DNA of 64,000 nucleotides from Nitrososphaerota archaeon (GCA_029785235.1 JAFMAA010000005.1:1-64000), one strand, 5' to 3'. Positions 1 to 9,189 are shown, counted from the first letter of the stretch. Notes: generated by a model from the letters alone, not told the origin. A program made the numbers and translations.

Positions 1-2
1 CC

Positions 3-338
3 TACCTCTTCCTGAAGGAGGTCAGGAACAGATACGGGAGGAAGACCATCTGGACCGACGAGGCCCTGTTCTACCCAGAAGCGTGCAGGCTCCTACGGCT
101 GGAGCATCGAGTCTACCCCCTCGAGCGCAAGAACCTCATAGAGAGGTTCAACCAGGCCCTGAAGGACAGGCTGGAGAACTTCGACGACCTCTTCCCCTGC
201 TTCAGGGAGCATTGCGACCATACACATGTGTCCAACTGGGTCAGCGTCTACAGGTTCTTCCACAACGTCATCAGGGAGAGGGACGGACGACCAGAGTATC
301 AGAGGTTCATTCAGACCATCTCGGAGGCCTTAACTTGA
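3..338 (+). CDS. DDE transposase, C-terminal part (IS6/IS240-like)
   Basis: This reading frame is open from the window edge to a TGA and gives about 111 residues. It contains WTDEALFYPEAC and then LERKNLIERFNQALKDRLE, the spacing expected for the last catalytic Asp and Glu of an IS6/IS240-type DDE transposase. The 5' part lies outside the window, so intactness cannot be judged. It converges on rpl11 with 8 bp between the stops. rpl1 and rpl10, which usually follow rpl11 in archaea, are not seen, so the element may have landed at the operon end. The family is likely; the exact IS name is not assigned. Confidence 0.7.
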   Translation, partial: YLFLKEVRNRYGRKTIWTDEALFYPEACRLLRLEHRVYPLERKNLIERFNQALKDRLENFDDLFPCFREHCDHTHVSNWVSVYRFFHNVIRERDGRPEYQRFIQTISEALT

Positions 339-346
339 CAGCGCCG

Positions 347-829
347 TCACTGGAACTTTGAGTCCCACTTGCCATCGTCGATCTCTTTCATGAACTCCCT
401 TGGGTCCTTCCCTTCTATCTTGACCCCCATGCTCACGCAGCTCCCCACCACCTCCTTCGCCGCGGACCTGATCGTAGCCGCATAGGACCCGGCGATTTTA
501 CTCCGGGCAATCATGACGACCTTGTCCATGGTAAGCTCCCCGACGAACTCCAGGTTGGGCTTGCCTGACCCCTTCGGGATCCCCGACTCTTTGGCCACGA
601 GGGCAGATGTCGTAGGCGTCCCCACAGATATGACGAACTGCTTGGTCTCCTTGTCTACCTCCACCTTTACTGGGACCCTCATCCCCTTGAAGTCTCCTGT
701 CTGCTTGTTGATCTCGTTGACTATCCCCAGGACGTTTACCCCCAGGGGACCGAGGGCAGGGCCGAGCGGGGGGCCGGCGCTCGCCTCCCCGCCTGTCACC
801 AGGACGTTGATTACCTGCTTTTCACCCAT
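347..829 (-). CDS. rpl11: 50S ribosomal protein L11
   Basis: 160 residues, normal archaeal L11 length. The N-terminal domain shows GPPLGPALGPLGVNV, the hallmark loop that binds the 23S rRNA GTPase centre, and the C-terminal domain contains SCVSMGVKIEGKDPREF. L11 forms the base of the stalk where translation factors bind. It is the third gene of secE-nusG-rpl11, 6 bp after nusG. The usual downstream genes rpl1, rpl10 and rpl12 are absent from the window, because a transposase gene follows directly. Confidence 0.95.
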   Translation of the reverse strand: MGEKQVINVLVTGGEASAGPPLGPALGPLGVNVLGIVNEINKQTGDFKGMRVPVKVEVDKETKQFVISVGTPTTSALVAKESGIPKGSGKPNLEFVGELTMDKVVMIARSKIAGSYAATIRSAAKEVVGSCVSMGVKIEGKDPREFMKEIDDGKWDSKFQ

Positions 830-835
830 CGAGAC

Positions 836-1321
836 TCACTTCTGCTCCGGTTTGGCCCTGGCCACGAGCTTGGCATAGGCCGCGTCTATCGTGATTGGCA
901 TCGCGAAGGCCGTATCTAGCAGAGAGACGGTGATTTCCTGCTTTTCCTTCTCCACCCTCGAAATCTTGGCCCTCATCCCCTTGAACGGCCCTGCGACAAT
1001 CTCGATGGTGTCCTCGTTGTTCAGCTCCGCCACCATCGACTTCGTGACCAGGAACTTTTCGATGTCGGAGTACTGCATCATCCCTGGGATCTTGCTCCTG
1101 ACGTGCTTGAACCCCTGTATGCTCTCGTCGACCACCTGGCTGTTTGGCGCCTCGAAGAGGACATACCCCTTCCAGGTGTCGAGCGCCAGCACAGAGTAGA
1201 TGGGCTTCCCCTTCTGGACAGCCCTGTTGGCCACGAAGGTCGCCACTGTCCTTTCCTGACCTCCGGTGGTCTTGACCGGGAAGATGGAGCTGTTCCTCTC
1301 GTGCTCGCTCGTATCCGACAA
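836..1321 (-). CDS. nusG: Transcription elongation factor NusG/Spt5
   Basis: 161 residues in two parts: an NGN domain containing VLALDTWKGYVLFEA, and a C-terminal KOW domain with VAGPFKGMRAKISRV. Archaeal Spt5 binds the RNA polymerase clamp together with Spt4 and raises processivity. The N-terminal tail (about 18 residues) is polar and probably disordered. It lies between secE and rpl11 in the classic archaeal order. The start ATG is about 36 bp after the secE stop. Confidence 0.93.
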   Translation of the reverse strand: MSDTSEHERNSSIFPVKTTGGQERTVATFVANRAVQKGKPIYSVLALDTWKGYVLFEAPNSQVVDESIQGFKHVRSKIPGMMQYSDIEKFLVTKSMVAELNNEDTIEIVAGPFKGMRAKISRVEKEKQEITVSLLDTAFAMPITIDAAYAKLVARAKPEQK

Positions 1322-1357
1322 GATGAAAAGGACCGACTTTAGTTGGCTAAATAACCT

Positions 1358-1525
1358 TTAACCGAAGAAAATCGTGCCTACAAGCTTGATGAGGAATCCT
1401 ATCGTCCCCACCACGGCGATTCCGAGCGCTACTAGTTTGAGATACAGGGTGAACTCGTCTGTGTCGCTTTTGTGTGCCAGCCTGAATATGGCCGCTGACG
1501 ACTTCAGGAAGTCACGGAACCCCAT
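1358..1525 (-). CDS. secE: Protein translocase subunit SecE (Sec61 gamma)
   Basis: 55 residues, too short for most automatic calls. A short amphipathic N-terminal helix (GFRDFLKSSAAIFRLAHKSD) is followed by one transmembrane helix (VALGIAVVGTIGFLIKLVG), the SecE/Sec61-gamma plan. It clamps SecY in the translocon. It is the first gene of the nusG-rpl11 operon. A TATA-like sequence ACATATAAG lies at about 1555-1563 on the minus strand, roughly 30 bp before the ATG, so the leader is very short. Confidence 0.85.
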   Translation of the reverse strand: MGFRDFLKSSAAIFRLAHKSDTDEFTLYLKLVALGIAVVGTIGFLIKLVGTIFFG

Positions 1526-1638
1526 TGTGCTTCGTAGTGCGGCGGCCCTGCTCGGCTTATATGTCTAATCCCTCCGGGGAGCCGTGTCGGAGCCCCAGGC
1601 CGCCCCAGCGTTAATACCGAGTGCTGCGGCGGGGAGGC

Positions 1639-2466
1639 ATGGACCCGCAGGGGGAGCCCGCCACGGTGATTCTGGCGTCCACCACCGATCTGGCGTCGCA
1701 GACGCTTTCCGCAGCCCTGGTCGAGGGCCAGGGCTTTGCATCTACGGGGGTGAAGCTCCTCGGGAACATGGTCTACCAGAGGGGCTCATACCTCCTTGCA
1801 AGGTTCGAGGGGATGATTGTCACCCCGCCGAGCCTCGACGAGTACTTCAACCCTCAGGCCTACATCTTTCTGTCGAGGCACAGCGCAGGTTCACGGATAG
1901 CATCCTTGACGGCGCACACCACGGGGAACTTCGGCGATGAGGCGAAGTTCGGGGGGTCAGGGAGAGAGCTCGGGAAGGCGGACCCTGGGCTCCTCAAAAA
2001 CTACCTGTTGGCTCTCTGGGGCCACAGAGAGGAGGTCAGCGGGTACGAGATCACCATGGAAGCGACGCATCACGGCCCCACCTCGCTGCAGAAGCCTGTC
2101 CTCTTCGTCGAACTTGGATCGAGCGAGGAGCAGTGGAGGGACGCGAAGGCCGCGAATGTGGTGGCAGAGGCGTTGATGGAAAGCCTTTCGCAGAAGCGCG
2201 TCTGGGACAAGACGGCGCTCGGGTTCGGCGGGACGCATTACTCAGAGAAGTTCACCAGCCTCCTCCTGGAGGAGGACATCGCCATGTCCTTCGTGGCGCC
2301 CAAGTACGCCCTGGAGCAGATAGACGACCGTATGATGGGGCAGATGTTGCAGAAGACGACCTCCCCAGTCAGGTACGCCGTCCTGGACTGGAAGGGCCTC
2401 GGCCCCCACAAGGAGAAGATCGTGGGGCTGGTGAGGCAGTTTGGGCTGGAAGAGGTCAGGGTCTGA
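1639..2466 (+). CDS. dtdA: D-aminoacyl-tRNA deacylase, archaeal GEK1 type
   Basis: Hydrolyses D-amino acids mischarged onto tRNA. It has the conserved blocks of the DtdA/GEK1 family in order: SRHSAGSRIASLTAHTTGN, EATHHGPTS, and GFGGTHYSEKFT, with histidines likely at the metal site. About 275 residues, normal for the family. I prefer the ATG at 1639 to the upstream in-frame start at 1621, because a TATA-like GTTAATAC sits about 25 bp before 1639, which suggests a leaderless mRNA. It is convergent with lysK, with stops 2 bp apart. Confidence 0.9.
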   Translation: MDPQGEPATVILASTTDLASQTLSAALVEGQGFASTGVKLLGNMVYQRGSYLLARFEGMIVTPPSLDEYFNPQAYIFLSRHSAGSRIASLTAHTTGNFGDEAKFGGSGRELGKADPGLLKNYLLALWGHREEVSGYEITMEATHHGPTSLQKPVLFVELGSSEEQWRDAKAANVVAEALMESLSQKRVWDKTALGFGGTHYSEKFTSLLLEEDIAMSFVAPKYALEQIDDRMMGQMLQKTTSPVRYAVLDWKGLGPHKEKIVGLVRQFGLEEVRV

Positions 2467-2468
2467 GG

Positions 2469-3566
2469 TCAGCTGCCGCTCATGGTGACGAGCTGTCCTA
2501 TGGCCTCCCTCGCAACCTCTATGCTGGCTAGGTAGTCCCTGATGTGGACGGCCTCGCCGTCTGTGTGGCTGGTTCCAGACAGCCCCGGGCCGTAGGTCAC
2601 GCACGAAGCGCCCTTCCTGGGGGCGAAGGTGTTCATGTCCCCGGTCCCTGTCTTCCTGACGAGGGAGGGCTTCTTTCCGAGCCGGAGCAGGATGGCCCTC
2701 TGGAACGCCCTGACAAGCCTGGAGCCGACGTCCGCTTCGTATGCCTCGGTGGGAGGGCCGGATATCAAATCCGTTCGCACCTCCTCTGAGCCGGCTTCGA
2801 CCATCGGCCTGATCTCGCCGAGGACCTTGGCCGAAGAGACACCAGGAGGGAGACGGACGTCAAGGGTCGCGTCGCAGACGCTTGGTACCACGTTCTGGTA
2901 GGAGCCGGCGCTCACGATGGTGGGCGAGATGGACAAGGACCTGAAATGGTCCCCTTGGACATGTTGGCTGGCCTCATACTCCTTCAGCCTGCTCAGGATA
3001 GAAGTGAACTCATCGAACGCGTTTCTATGCGCCCAGGGGGACCCAGCGTGCCCCCCCTGGGTACGCACAACGAGCCGCAGGCTCATCCTCCCCCGGTACC
3101 CTATGGTTATCCTGTCTGCCCCTCCGGGCTCGCCGAACACGGCGTATTCGTAGTGGGCCGCCTCCTTGGCTAGCTGTTCCACCCCGGCACCGTCCCCCTC
3201 CTCCTCGGTCGCCCCTGCGAAGGTCACCCTTACCCCCGAGTCAGCGGCCCTGGCACCGGCGAGAAGTAGTGCGCATAGAGGGGACTTGGCGTCGGCGGCG
3301 CCCCTCCCATAGACAGTCTCCCTTGTCTTCCTGACAGGGAGGCGACCTGGGACTGTGTCCATGTGGCCGCAGAGGAGGAGCCGAGGCCCACCCTTCCCCA
3401 CCTCCCCGACCACGTTCCCTGCGCGGTCAATCCTCACCCTCGAGTATCCGAGGCGCCTCATATTGTCGGCGAGGAAGCCGGCCAGCTCTCTTTCTTCCTT
3501 AGTGGGAGAGTAGATCTTCAGGGAGTCGACGAGGAGCTTGACGGCCTCGCCGTCAGGGCCGTTCAT
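2469..3566 (-). CDS. lysK: [LysW]-lysine/[LysW]-ornithine hydrolase
   Basis: M20-family zinc peptidase of 365 residues that releases lysine (or ornithine) from the LysW carrier protein, the last LysW-dependent step. Visible motifs are CGHMDTVPG (metal His and Asp), ATEEEGDGAG (catalytic Glu pair) and FGEPGG. Its ATG overlaps the lysJ stop in an ATGA arrangement, so translation is probably coupled. Last gene of the arg/lys operon. Only one copy is present, so it probably serves both pathways; that is inference. Confidence 0.9.
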   Translation of the reverse strand: MNGPDGEAVKLLVDSLKIYSPTKEERELAGFLADNMRRLGYSRVRIDRAGNVVGEVGKGGPRLLLCGHMDTVPGRLPVRKTRETVYGRGAADAKSPLCALLLAGARAADSGVRVTFAGATEEEGDGAGVEQLAKEAAHYEYAVFGEPGGADRITIGYRGRMSLRLVVRTQGGHAGSPWAHRNAFDEFTSILSRLKEYEASQHVQGDHFRSLSISPTIVSAGSYQNVVPSVCDATLDVRLPPGVSSAKVLGEIRPMVEAGSEEVRTDLISGPPTEAYEADVGSRLVRAFQRAILLRLGKKPSLVRKTGTGDMNTFAPRKGASCVTYGPGLSGTSHTDGEAVHIRDYLASIEVAREAIGQLVTMSGS

Positions 3567-4813
3567 CTCTCTTCGGCGGCAGCCTGACCGCCGCTGCCTG
3601 GTCCGGACGCGTCTCTCGCTGTCAGAGACCTCCCCGCCTCCGCCTCGTCTATGACGCGGTCGATGACCTCGATCCCCTTGGCCATCTGCGCGCCTTCTAT
3701 CACGAGGGGTGGGAGGAACCTGAAGGTGTCCCTCCCGGAGTAGGCGGTGATGACACCCCTACCCTGGGCTGAGAGGAGCATGGAGTGGATGTCCACCCTG
3801 GCCTGCAGGGCTAGCATCAGCCCCAGCCCCCGCACCTCCTTCGCCAGCCTGTGGGCCGACGCCACCTTGGAGAGCCCCGCCTTCAAGACCTCGCCCCTCT
3901 CTTTCGCCTTGGACGGAAGGTCGTTTTTGGAGATGTAGTCGAGGGTGGCGGAGCCTGCGGCGCAGGAGAGCGGGTTGCCTGCGAAGGTGCTGGTGTGTTC
4001 GCCCCCCTTCAAGCTCCCCGCCACCGCTTCTGTGGCGAGGGCGGCGCCTATGGGGAGACCCCCGCCGAGCCCCTTGGACACAGTCATTATGTCCGGGACG
4101 ACCCCCCAATGCTCCGAGGCCCACATCTTCCCCGTCCGCCCTAGCCCGGATTGGATCTCGTCGAATATCAGCAGGGACCCCTTCCTGTCGCATATCTCCT
4201 TCACCTCCTTGAAGTAGCCGTCCGGAGGGACGAGAACCCCGCTCTCTCCCTGGACGGGCTCTGCTATCACAGCCGCGGTGTCCCCGTCGACCATCGACTC
4301 CAGCGACTTCGCGTCACCGTACTCGGCGAAGGCGAATCCCTCGAGGAGCGGGCCGAAGGGGTCTCGATACTTCTTGTTCCAAGTGGCTGAAAGGGCGCCG
4401 TAGGTCTTGCCGTGGAAGGCGCCTTTCATGGCTACGACCTTCCTCCTCGAAGTGTGCCGCCTCGCAAGCTTGATTGCCGCCTCCACGGACTCGGTACCTG
4501 TGTTGGTGAGCAGGACCTTCCCCAGCCCCTTCGGCGCCGCCTTCGCCAGCCGTTCCACGAAGCCTGCCCTGACGTCGTTGTAGTATGAGCCGTGGCACGT
4601 GAGCAGCCTCCCTGACTGCTCCCTCACCGCGTCTACCACGGACTCGTTGCAGTGGCCGACCAGGGCGACCCCGATGCCTGACATGAAGTCGACGTACTCC
4701 CTTCCTTCCGAGTCCCAGACCAGCGACCCCTTCCCCCTCACTATGGCAAGGGGGAACTTGTTGAAGGCGCGGGCCTCGTAGGCATCCTCCAGGGTGCGGA
4801 TCTGTTCGTTCAT
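3563..4813 (-). CDS. lysJ: [LysW]-aminoadipate/glutamate semialdehyde transaminase
   Basis: Class-III PLP aminotransferase of about 416 residues. It shows FDEIQSGLGRTG (cofactor Asp) and MTVSKGLGGGLPIGA, whose Lys near residue 247 binds PLP. It converts the LysW-bound semialdehyde to LysW-lysine or LysW-ornithine. I choose the ATG at 4813, which overlaps the lysZ stop as ATGA, over an in-frame upstream ATG at 4831 that would reach further into lysZ. The C-terminal tail (TARDASGPGSGGQAAAEER) is low-complexity and probably disordered. Confidence 0.92.
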   Translation of the reverse strand: MNEQIRTLEDAYEARAFNKFPLAIVRGKGSLVWDSEGREYVDFMSGIGVALVGHCNESVVDAVREQSGRLLTCHGSYYNDVRAGFVERLAKAAPKGLGKVLLTNTGTESVEAAIKLARRHTSRRKVVAMKGAFHGKTYGALSATWNKKYRDPFGPLLEGFAFAEYGDAKSLESMVDGDTAAVIAEPVQGESGVLVPPDGYFKEVKEICDRKGSLLIFDEIQSGLGRTGKMWASEHWGVVPDIMTVSKGLGGGLPIGAALATEAVAGSLKGGEHTSTFAGNPLSCAAGSATLDYISKNDLPSKAKERGEVLKAGLSKVASAHRLAKEVRGLGLMLALQARVDIHSMLLSAQGRGVITAYSGRDTFRFLPPLVIEGAQMAKGIEVIDRVIDEAEAGRSLTARDASGPGSGGQAAAEER

Positions 4814-5616
4814 CGCGTGACCACCGTGCACCCTTCGTGGGAGATGGCCCTTGTGATGGGGCCCTCCCTCGTCCCAGAGCAGATCACCGCCTCCCTGACC
4901 CCCGCTCTCACGGCCTCCACCGCGGCCATGACCTTCTTCTGCATGCCGAACCCGATCTTGGGGAGGCTGGCAGAGGCCTCTTCGGCTGTGAGGCGTCCGA
5001 CCAAGGCCCCGTCTAAGCTCAGCCCGTCGACGTTGGTCGCGAACACCACAACGTCGGCCCCTGTCCCCATGGCTATTGAGGCAGCCGCCCTGTCGCCGTC
5101 TATGTTGAGAGGCTCCCCTCCCTCCCCCTGAGCAAGCGGCGAGACGATCGGGAGGTAGCCTCGGCCTAGGAGCATGTCCAAGAGCGAAGGGTCCACACCG
5201 CAGACCCTCCCTGTGTACCCCCCGTCTATGACGACCTTCCTCCCTCTTTCGTCGATGATTACCAGTTTCGACTTCCGTGTGGCGGAGATCATAGACCCAT
5301 CCACCCCCGCGAGGGAGACCCCCCTCACCCCGACCCCGTAGAGAGCCTGCACCAAGCGCTTGGCCAGGTAGCCGCTCATGACCATCTGGTAGATCTCCGC
5401 AGTCTCCCTGTCGGTGTATCTGCTCCTGATTCCGTCGGGGGAGACCACGAAGCGCTGCTCCTTCCCCAGCCTTGTTGCATATTCCGTCACCACGTCCCCC
5501 CCACCGTGAACCAAGACGAGCTGATTGGAGGGGAACAGCCTGGCTGCGTCCCTTACCAGGGAATCAGGGACGCCGGCCTTCATGAGACTCCCTCCGACCT
5601 TGACCACCACTCTCAT
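4810..5616 (-). CDS. lysZ: [LysW]-aminoadipate/[LysW]-glutamate kinase
   Basis: Amino-acid-kinase fold, 268 residues, related to acetylglutamate kinase (ArgB). It has VKVGGSLMKAG at the N-terminus, LVHGGGDVVTEYA for substrate binding and LNIDGDRAAASIA. It phosphorylates the side-chain carboxylate of LysW-linked aminoadipate or glutamate. It sits 4 bp after lysY and overlaps lysJ by 4 bp in the operon. Confidence 0.92.
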   Translation of the reverse strand: MRVVVKVGGSLMKAGVPDSLVRDAARLFPSNQLVLVHGGGDVVTEYATRLGKEQRFVVSPDGIRSRYTDRETAEIYQMVMSGYLAKRLVQALYGVGVRGVSLAGVDGSMISATRKSKLVIIDERGRKVVIDGGYTGRVCGVDPSLLDMLLGRGYLPIVSPLAQGEGGEPLNIDGDRAAASIAMGTGADVVVFATNVDGLSLDGALVGRLTAEEASASLPKIGFGMQKKVMAAVEAVRAGVREAVICSGTREGPITRAISHEGCTVVTR

Positions 5617-5620
5617 CGCG

Positions 5621-6682
5621 CTACACCGGGTGGAGGGGCGCCATCGCCAGCCCTGTTTTCTCGTCGAAGCCCATCATGAGGTTCATCGACTGGACGGCGT
5701 TCCCTGCGGCCCCCTTGACCAGGTTGTCTGTTGCTCCGAGGGCTACTATCCGTCCTGTCCTCTCCTCTATCTCAAACCCCACGTCGCAGAAGTTGGAGCC
5801 TACGACAAGCTTCGGGTCCGGGAGCCTGAAAGGCCCCTGCCTGTCCTTGACTATCCTGACGAAGTAGCTCCCGGCGTATGCCTCGCGATAGGCCCTCCAG
5901 AGGTCGACGGGCTTGAATTCGCCTGAGGCGAACAGGTGTGAGGTGCTCAGGATGCCTCTCACCATGTTCACGCCGTGGGCCGACATAGAGACCTTCACCT
6001 GGGTCCCGGCGATGGACGAGAGGACCTGCTCTATCTCGGCGGCGTGCCTGTGGCCGGCGGGCTTGTATGGCCTCACCACGCCGAAGCGCTCCGAGAAGTG
6101 GGTCGCCAGAGAGGGCCTGCCGCCGGACCCTGACGATCCGACCTTCGCGTCAACCACAACGTGCGCGGGATCCACCCCGAGTGACCTGGCCCTGAGGAGT
6201 GGGGCCAGGGCCAGGATTGTCGTGATCGCCATGCACCCGGGCGAGGCTACGAGCCTGGCCCCCTTCACCTGGTCACGGTTCAGCTCTGGGATGGATAGGA
6301 CGAACTTCCCGAGGAGGTCGGGGTGGGGATGTTCGTATCCGTACCAGAGCGGATACTGCGCCCTGTCGCTGAGCCGAAAGTCAGCGCTCAGGTCGACAAC
6401 CCTGATCCCGGCGTCGACCAGCTGGGGGACCACATTCACAGACTCGCCGTGCGGCAGGGCGGCAAACACGATGTCCGCCTTATCGGCGTGCTTCGACAGG
6501 TCGAATACGTCGAACTTCATCTCTGTGACCCCGCGGAGGTTGGGGTGGACCTTGAAGACATACTCCCCTGCGTACCTCCTCGATGTGGCGAAGGACACCT
6601 CGGTCCCGGGGTGCTGGAGAAGCAGCCGGAGCAGCTCCCCCCCTATGTACCCGGAGCCTGCTAGGATCCCCACCCGGACCAT
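5621..6682 (-). CDS. lysY: [LysW]-aminoadipyl/glutamyl phosphate reductase
   Basis: ArgC-like NAD(P)-dependent reductase of about 353 residues. The N-terminal Rossmann motif is GILAGSGYIGGELL, and the catalytic Cys lies in VASPGCMAITT. It reduces the LysW-bound acyl phosphate to the semialdehyde. The ATG at 6682 is preferred over one 27 bp upstream, because it follows the lysX stop by 1 bp and is preceded by a good Shine-Dalgarno stretch (GGCGAGGAG) inside the lysX end. Confidence 0.92.
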   Translation of the reverse strand: MVRVGILAGSGYIGGELLRLLLQHPGTEVSFATSRRYAGEYVFKVHPNLRGVTEMKFDVFDLSKHADKADIVFAALPHGESVNVVPQLVDAGIRVVDLSADFRLSDRAQYPLWYGYEHPHPDLLGKFVLSIPELNRDQVKGARLVASPGCMAITTILALAPLLRARSLGVDPAHVVVDAKVGSSGSGGRPSLATHFSERFGVVRPYKPAGHRHAAEIEQVLSSIAGTQVKVSMSAHGVNMVRGILSTSHLFASGEFKPVDLWRAYREAYAGSYFVRIVKDRQGPFRLPDPKLVVGSNFCDVGFEIEERTGRIVALGATDNLVKGAAGNAVQSMNLMMGFDEKTGLAMAPLHPV

Positions 6683-6683
6683 G

Positions 6684-7535
6684 CTATCTCCTCGCCTCCC
6701 CCGCCACATAGCTGATCAGCTTTGAAGGGATGTCGAAGCCCACTGCGGACTGAGCCCCCTTGAACTCGACGGTGTTGTTGACCTCGTGTACCAGATAGCC
6801 CGATTCGGGTTCCATAGCGTCCACCCCCAGGATGCCTCCCCCCACCGCCTGGGCGGCCTTCAGTATGATCTCCGTGAGCTCATCGTCGGGCTTGAACGCC
6901 TCGGATGTCGCACCACGGGCGACGTTGGTCCTCCACTCTCCCGGGGGGGCGACCCTGTGGACACAAGCGATTATGCTGTCCCCGGCAACTATCGCCCTGA
7001 CGTCCCGAGGAGGCCTGTTCACATACTCCTGCAGATAGTACATGTGCTGCTCCTGTGGGTTCGCGAGCTCTTCCTTGTACTCGATGAGCGACTGGAGGGT
7101 ACCCCTGTCCCGGACGACTGTGACCATACGACCCCAGCTCCCGGTGAACGGCTTCAGGACCAGGGGGTAGCCGAGAGTTTCCGCGGCTTCCTCGGCCGCC
7201 TCCGAAGTGAGTGCGAGGAAGGTTCGAGGGGTAGGGACCCCCGCATTCGAGAGGGCGATGGATGTGGCGAGCTTGTTGCTGCAGACCTCTGCCACCGCCT
7301 GGCTGTTGACGACCTGTATCCCGGCCCCCTCGAGCACTCGTGTGAGGTTCGATGACCTGTAGTGGCTGATGCACCGCTGGAGGACGACGTCACCGAACTC
7401 AGGGCGCCTCTTGGGGACCTCGAAGACAAGGCCCTTGACGTCGACCAGCGAAGCCTCTATCCCTGCGGCTCCGGCCGCTTCGCTGAGCGCCTTCTCCTCC
7501 CATCTCAGCCTGTCGAAGGTGATGGTGAGCCTCAC
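6684..7535 (-). CDS. lysX: LysW-aminoadipate/glutamate ligase (RimK-type ATP-grasp)
   Basis: Joins the alpha-amino group of aminoadipate (or glutamate) to the C-terminal Glu of LysW. ATP-grasp motifs are PLVLKPFTGSWGRMVT and, near the end, VHEVNNTVEFKG (metal-binding Glu and Asn). The reading frame is open far upstream, but the family length (about 283 residues) and a GTG at 7535 that overlaps the lysW stop by one base fix the start. Whether it accepts both substrates cannot be decided by eye. Confidence 0.9.
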   Translation of the reverse strand: MRLTITFDRLRWEEKALSEAAGAAGIEASLVDVKGLVFEVPKRRPEFGDVVLQRCISHYRSSNLTRVLEGAGIQVVNSQAVAEVCSNKLATSIALSNAGVPTPRTFLALTSEAAEEAAETLGYPLVLKPFTGSWGRMVTVVRDRGTLQSLIEYKEELANPQEQHMYYLQEYVNRPPRDVRAIVAGDSIIACVHRVAPPGEWRTNVARGATSEAFKPDDELTEIILKAAQAVGGGILGVDAMEPESGYLVHEVNNTVEFKGAQSAVGFDIPSKLISYVAGEARR

Positions 7536-7708
7536 TATTCTCCCCAGTCCTCTCCGACCTTCTCGGCAGCCTTGAGCAGGGCGGTGCCGTTCGATATCTC
7601 CGCCACCTCGTACTCTGACGAGCAGTCCTTGCACGAGACCAGCTCCCCGACTATGGCGTCGTCTGGGACGGCCAGCTCGGCCCCGCACTCGTTGCAGCTT
7701 GTGTTCAT
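7535..7708 (-). CDS. lysW: LysW amino-group carrier protein
   Basis: 57 residues. A zinc ribbon (CNECG about 20 residues before CKDC) is followed by an acidic tail ending in EDWGE, the exact C-terminal signature of LysW, whose last Glu is the attachment point for the biosynthetic intermediates. It is translationally coupled on both sides: its ATG overlaps the argH stop (ATGA) and its TAG overlaps the lysX GTG. Its presence shows that the neighbouring kinase, reductase, transaminase and hydrolase act on carrier-bound substrates. Confidence 0.95.
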   Translation of the reverse strand: MNTSCNECGAELAVPDDAIVGELVSCKDCSSEYEVAEISNGTALLKAAEKVGEDWGE

Positions 7709-9189
7709 TCTCTTAGTTTCACCTCCCGGGCCAGGCCCAGAGTTGTCGTACGCAGTTTCCTTTCGGCGGCCGCCAGTGCGGCTTTCCGCTCAGCGAGCAT
7801 CGACCTAGTCGACGCGACGTCCCCCTCGCGTGCCTTGAGCTCCTTCGTTATCAGTCGCGGGTTGGCGCCGCCCTCTGTCGCGACCTCCCCGAGGAAGCGG
7901 GCGGGGTCGAGGATACTTTCAATCGCCTCGCCTTCCATGGTGAACTTCTTCCCGAGGCTCGCGGAGACCGCCGCCAGCTTGGATGCCGCCACCTCATAGA
8001 GGGGGGCGCCTGTTTCCGCGGAGATACGCACCAGCTCCCCCACCACGACGTGAGCCTGACGGAAGGAGACGCCGTGCTCCTTGACAAGGTGGTTGGCGAG
8101 GCCCACGGCCGTCGACCCGTCTCCGCGCACCGCCAGGGCGAGGCGCTCCTTCTTGGGCGAAGCAGAGGCGACCATCCCTGCAAGGACTCTGACGGTGCTC
8201 GTCACGTCGTCCATGGCTCGCCAGAGGTGCGGGGTGACCTCCTGGAGGTCGAGATTGTACGCGTAAGGGAGCGCCTTCAGGATTGCGCAGGCGGCCACCA
8301 GCCCCCCCAGGACTGACCCTGCCTTGGCCCGGGCCATCTCCGCGGCCACGGCGTTCTTCTTCTGAGGCATTATGCTGCTCGACGCTGCGTAGGCGTCGGA
8401 CAGCTCGATGTACCCGAACTCAGACGAGCTCCATAGTATCAACTCCTCGGCCAGCCTGCTGGCGTCTAATGCGGTGATGGTGGCGCAGGAGATGGCCTCG
8501 ACCGCGACGTCCCTGGATGAGACGCCGTCCATGGCGTTCCTGACCAGGCCGGAGAACCCGAGGAGGCCTGCGACGTACCTCCTGTCGACATTGACGGACG
8601 TCCCTGCCATGGCTGCCGACCCCATGGGGGACTGGTTGACGCGCTGGTAGAGCTGCAGGGCCCTCTCGACGTCTCGCTGGAGGGCGTCGAAGTGGGCGAA
8701 GAGGTGGTGGGCGAACGTGGTCGGCTGCGCCCTCTGGAGGTGGGTATATCCTGGGACCAGGACTCCGCCGTCCCTCTTTACCTGCTCGAGCAGAGCCACC
8801 TGCAGCTCCATGATGGAACCTAACAGGACAAGGATCGACCCCCTCAGCTCCATGCGTATGGCAGTGGCGACCTGGTCGTTCCTGCTCTTCCCGTAGTTGA
8901 GGAACCCGGCGGTCTCCACCCCGAGGAGGTCGACTGCCTCCTGCTCGAGCTGCTGGTGGAAGTCCTCTGACTTCGCGCGTGACGAAATCTTGGGAGACGC
9001 GCCAGCCAGGAAGCTCATGCACTTCGCGCCGACCCGGCGGTCCACCTCCCCCGCCCTGACCAGGGCGGCCATGTGCGCCATGTTCACCGAGATGACCTGG
9101 CGGGCGATGCGCCCGTCATCGGCCATCGAAGAGGTGAAGGCGAGGGCCTCGTCACTGGGCTTCCTTAGCCTTGTTCCTCTGATGTCCAT
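7705..9189 (-). CDS. argH: Argininosuccinate lyase
   Basis: Splits argininosuccinate into arginine and fumarate. 494 residues, slightly longer than the usual 450-470. The fumarase/aspartase signature SSIMPQKKNAVAAEMARAK is clear, as is GYTHLQRAQPTTFAHH with the catalytic His region. It overlaps the argG 3' end by 38 bp and the lysW start by 4 bp. The extra length is at the C-terminus (a charged, helical stretch). Confidence 0.95.
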   Translation of the reverse strand: MDIRGTRLRKPSDEALAFTSSMADDGRIARQVISVNMAHMAALVRAGEVDRRVGAKCMSFLAGASPKISSRAKSEDFHQQLEQEAVDLLGVETAGFLNYGKSRNDQVATAIRMELRGSILVLLGSIMELQVALLEQVKRDGGVLVPGYTHLQRAQPTTFAHHLFAHFDALQRDVERALQLYQRVNQSPMGSAAMAGTSVNVDRRYVAGLLGFSGLVRNAMDGVSSRDVAVEAISCATITALDASRLAEELILWSSSEFGYIELSDAYAASSSIMPQKKNAVAAEMARAKAGSVLGGLVAACAILKALPYAYNLDLQEVTPHLWRAMDDVTSTVRVLAGMVASASPKKERLALAVRGDGSTAVGLANHLVKEHGVSFRQAHVVVGELVRISAETGAPLYEVAASKLAAVSASLGKKFTMEGEAIESILDPARFLGEVATEGGANPRLITKELKAREGDVASTRSMLAERKAALAAAERKLRTTTLGLAREVKLRE

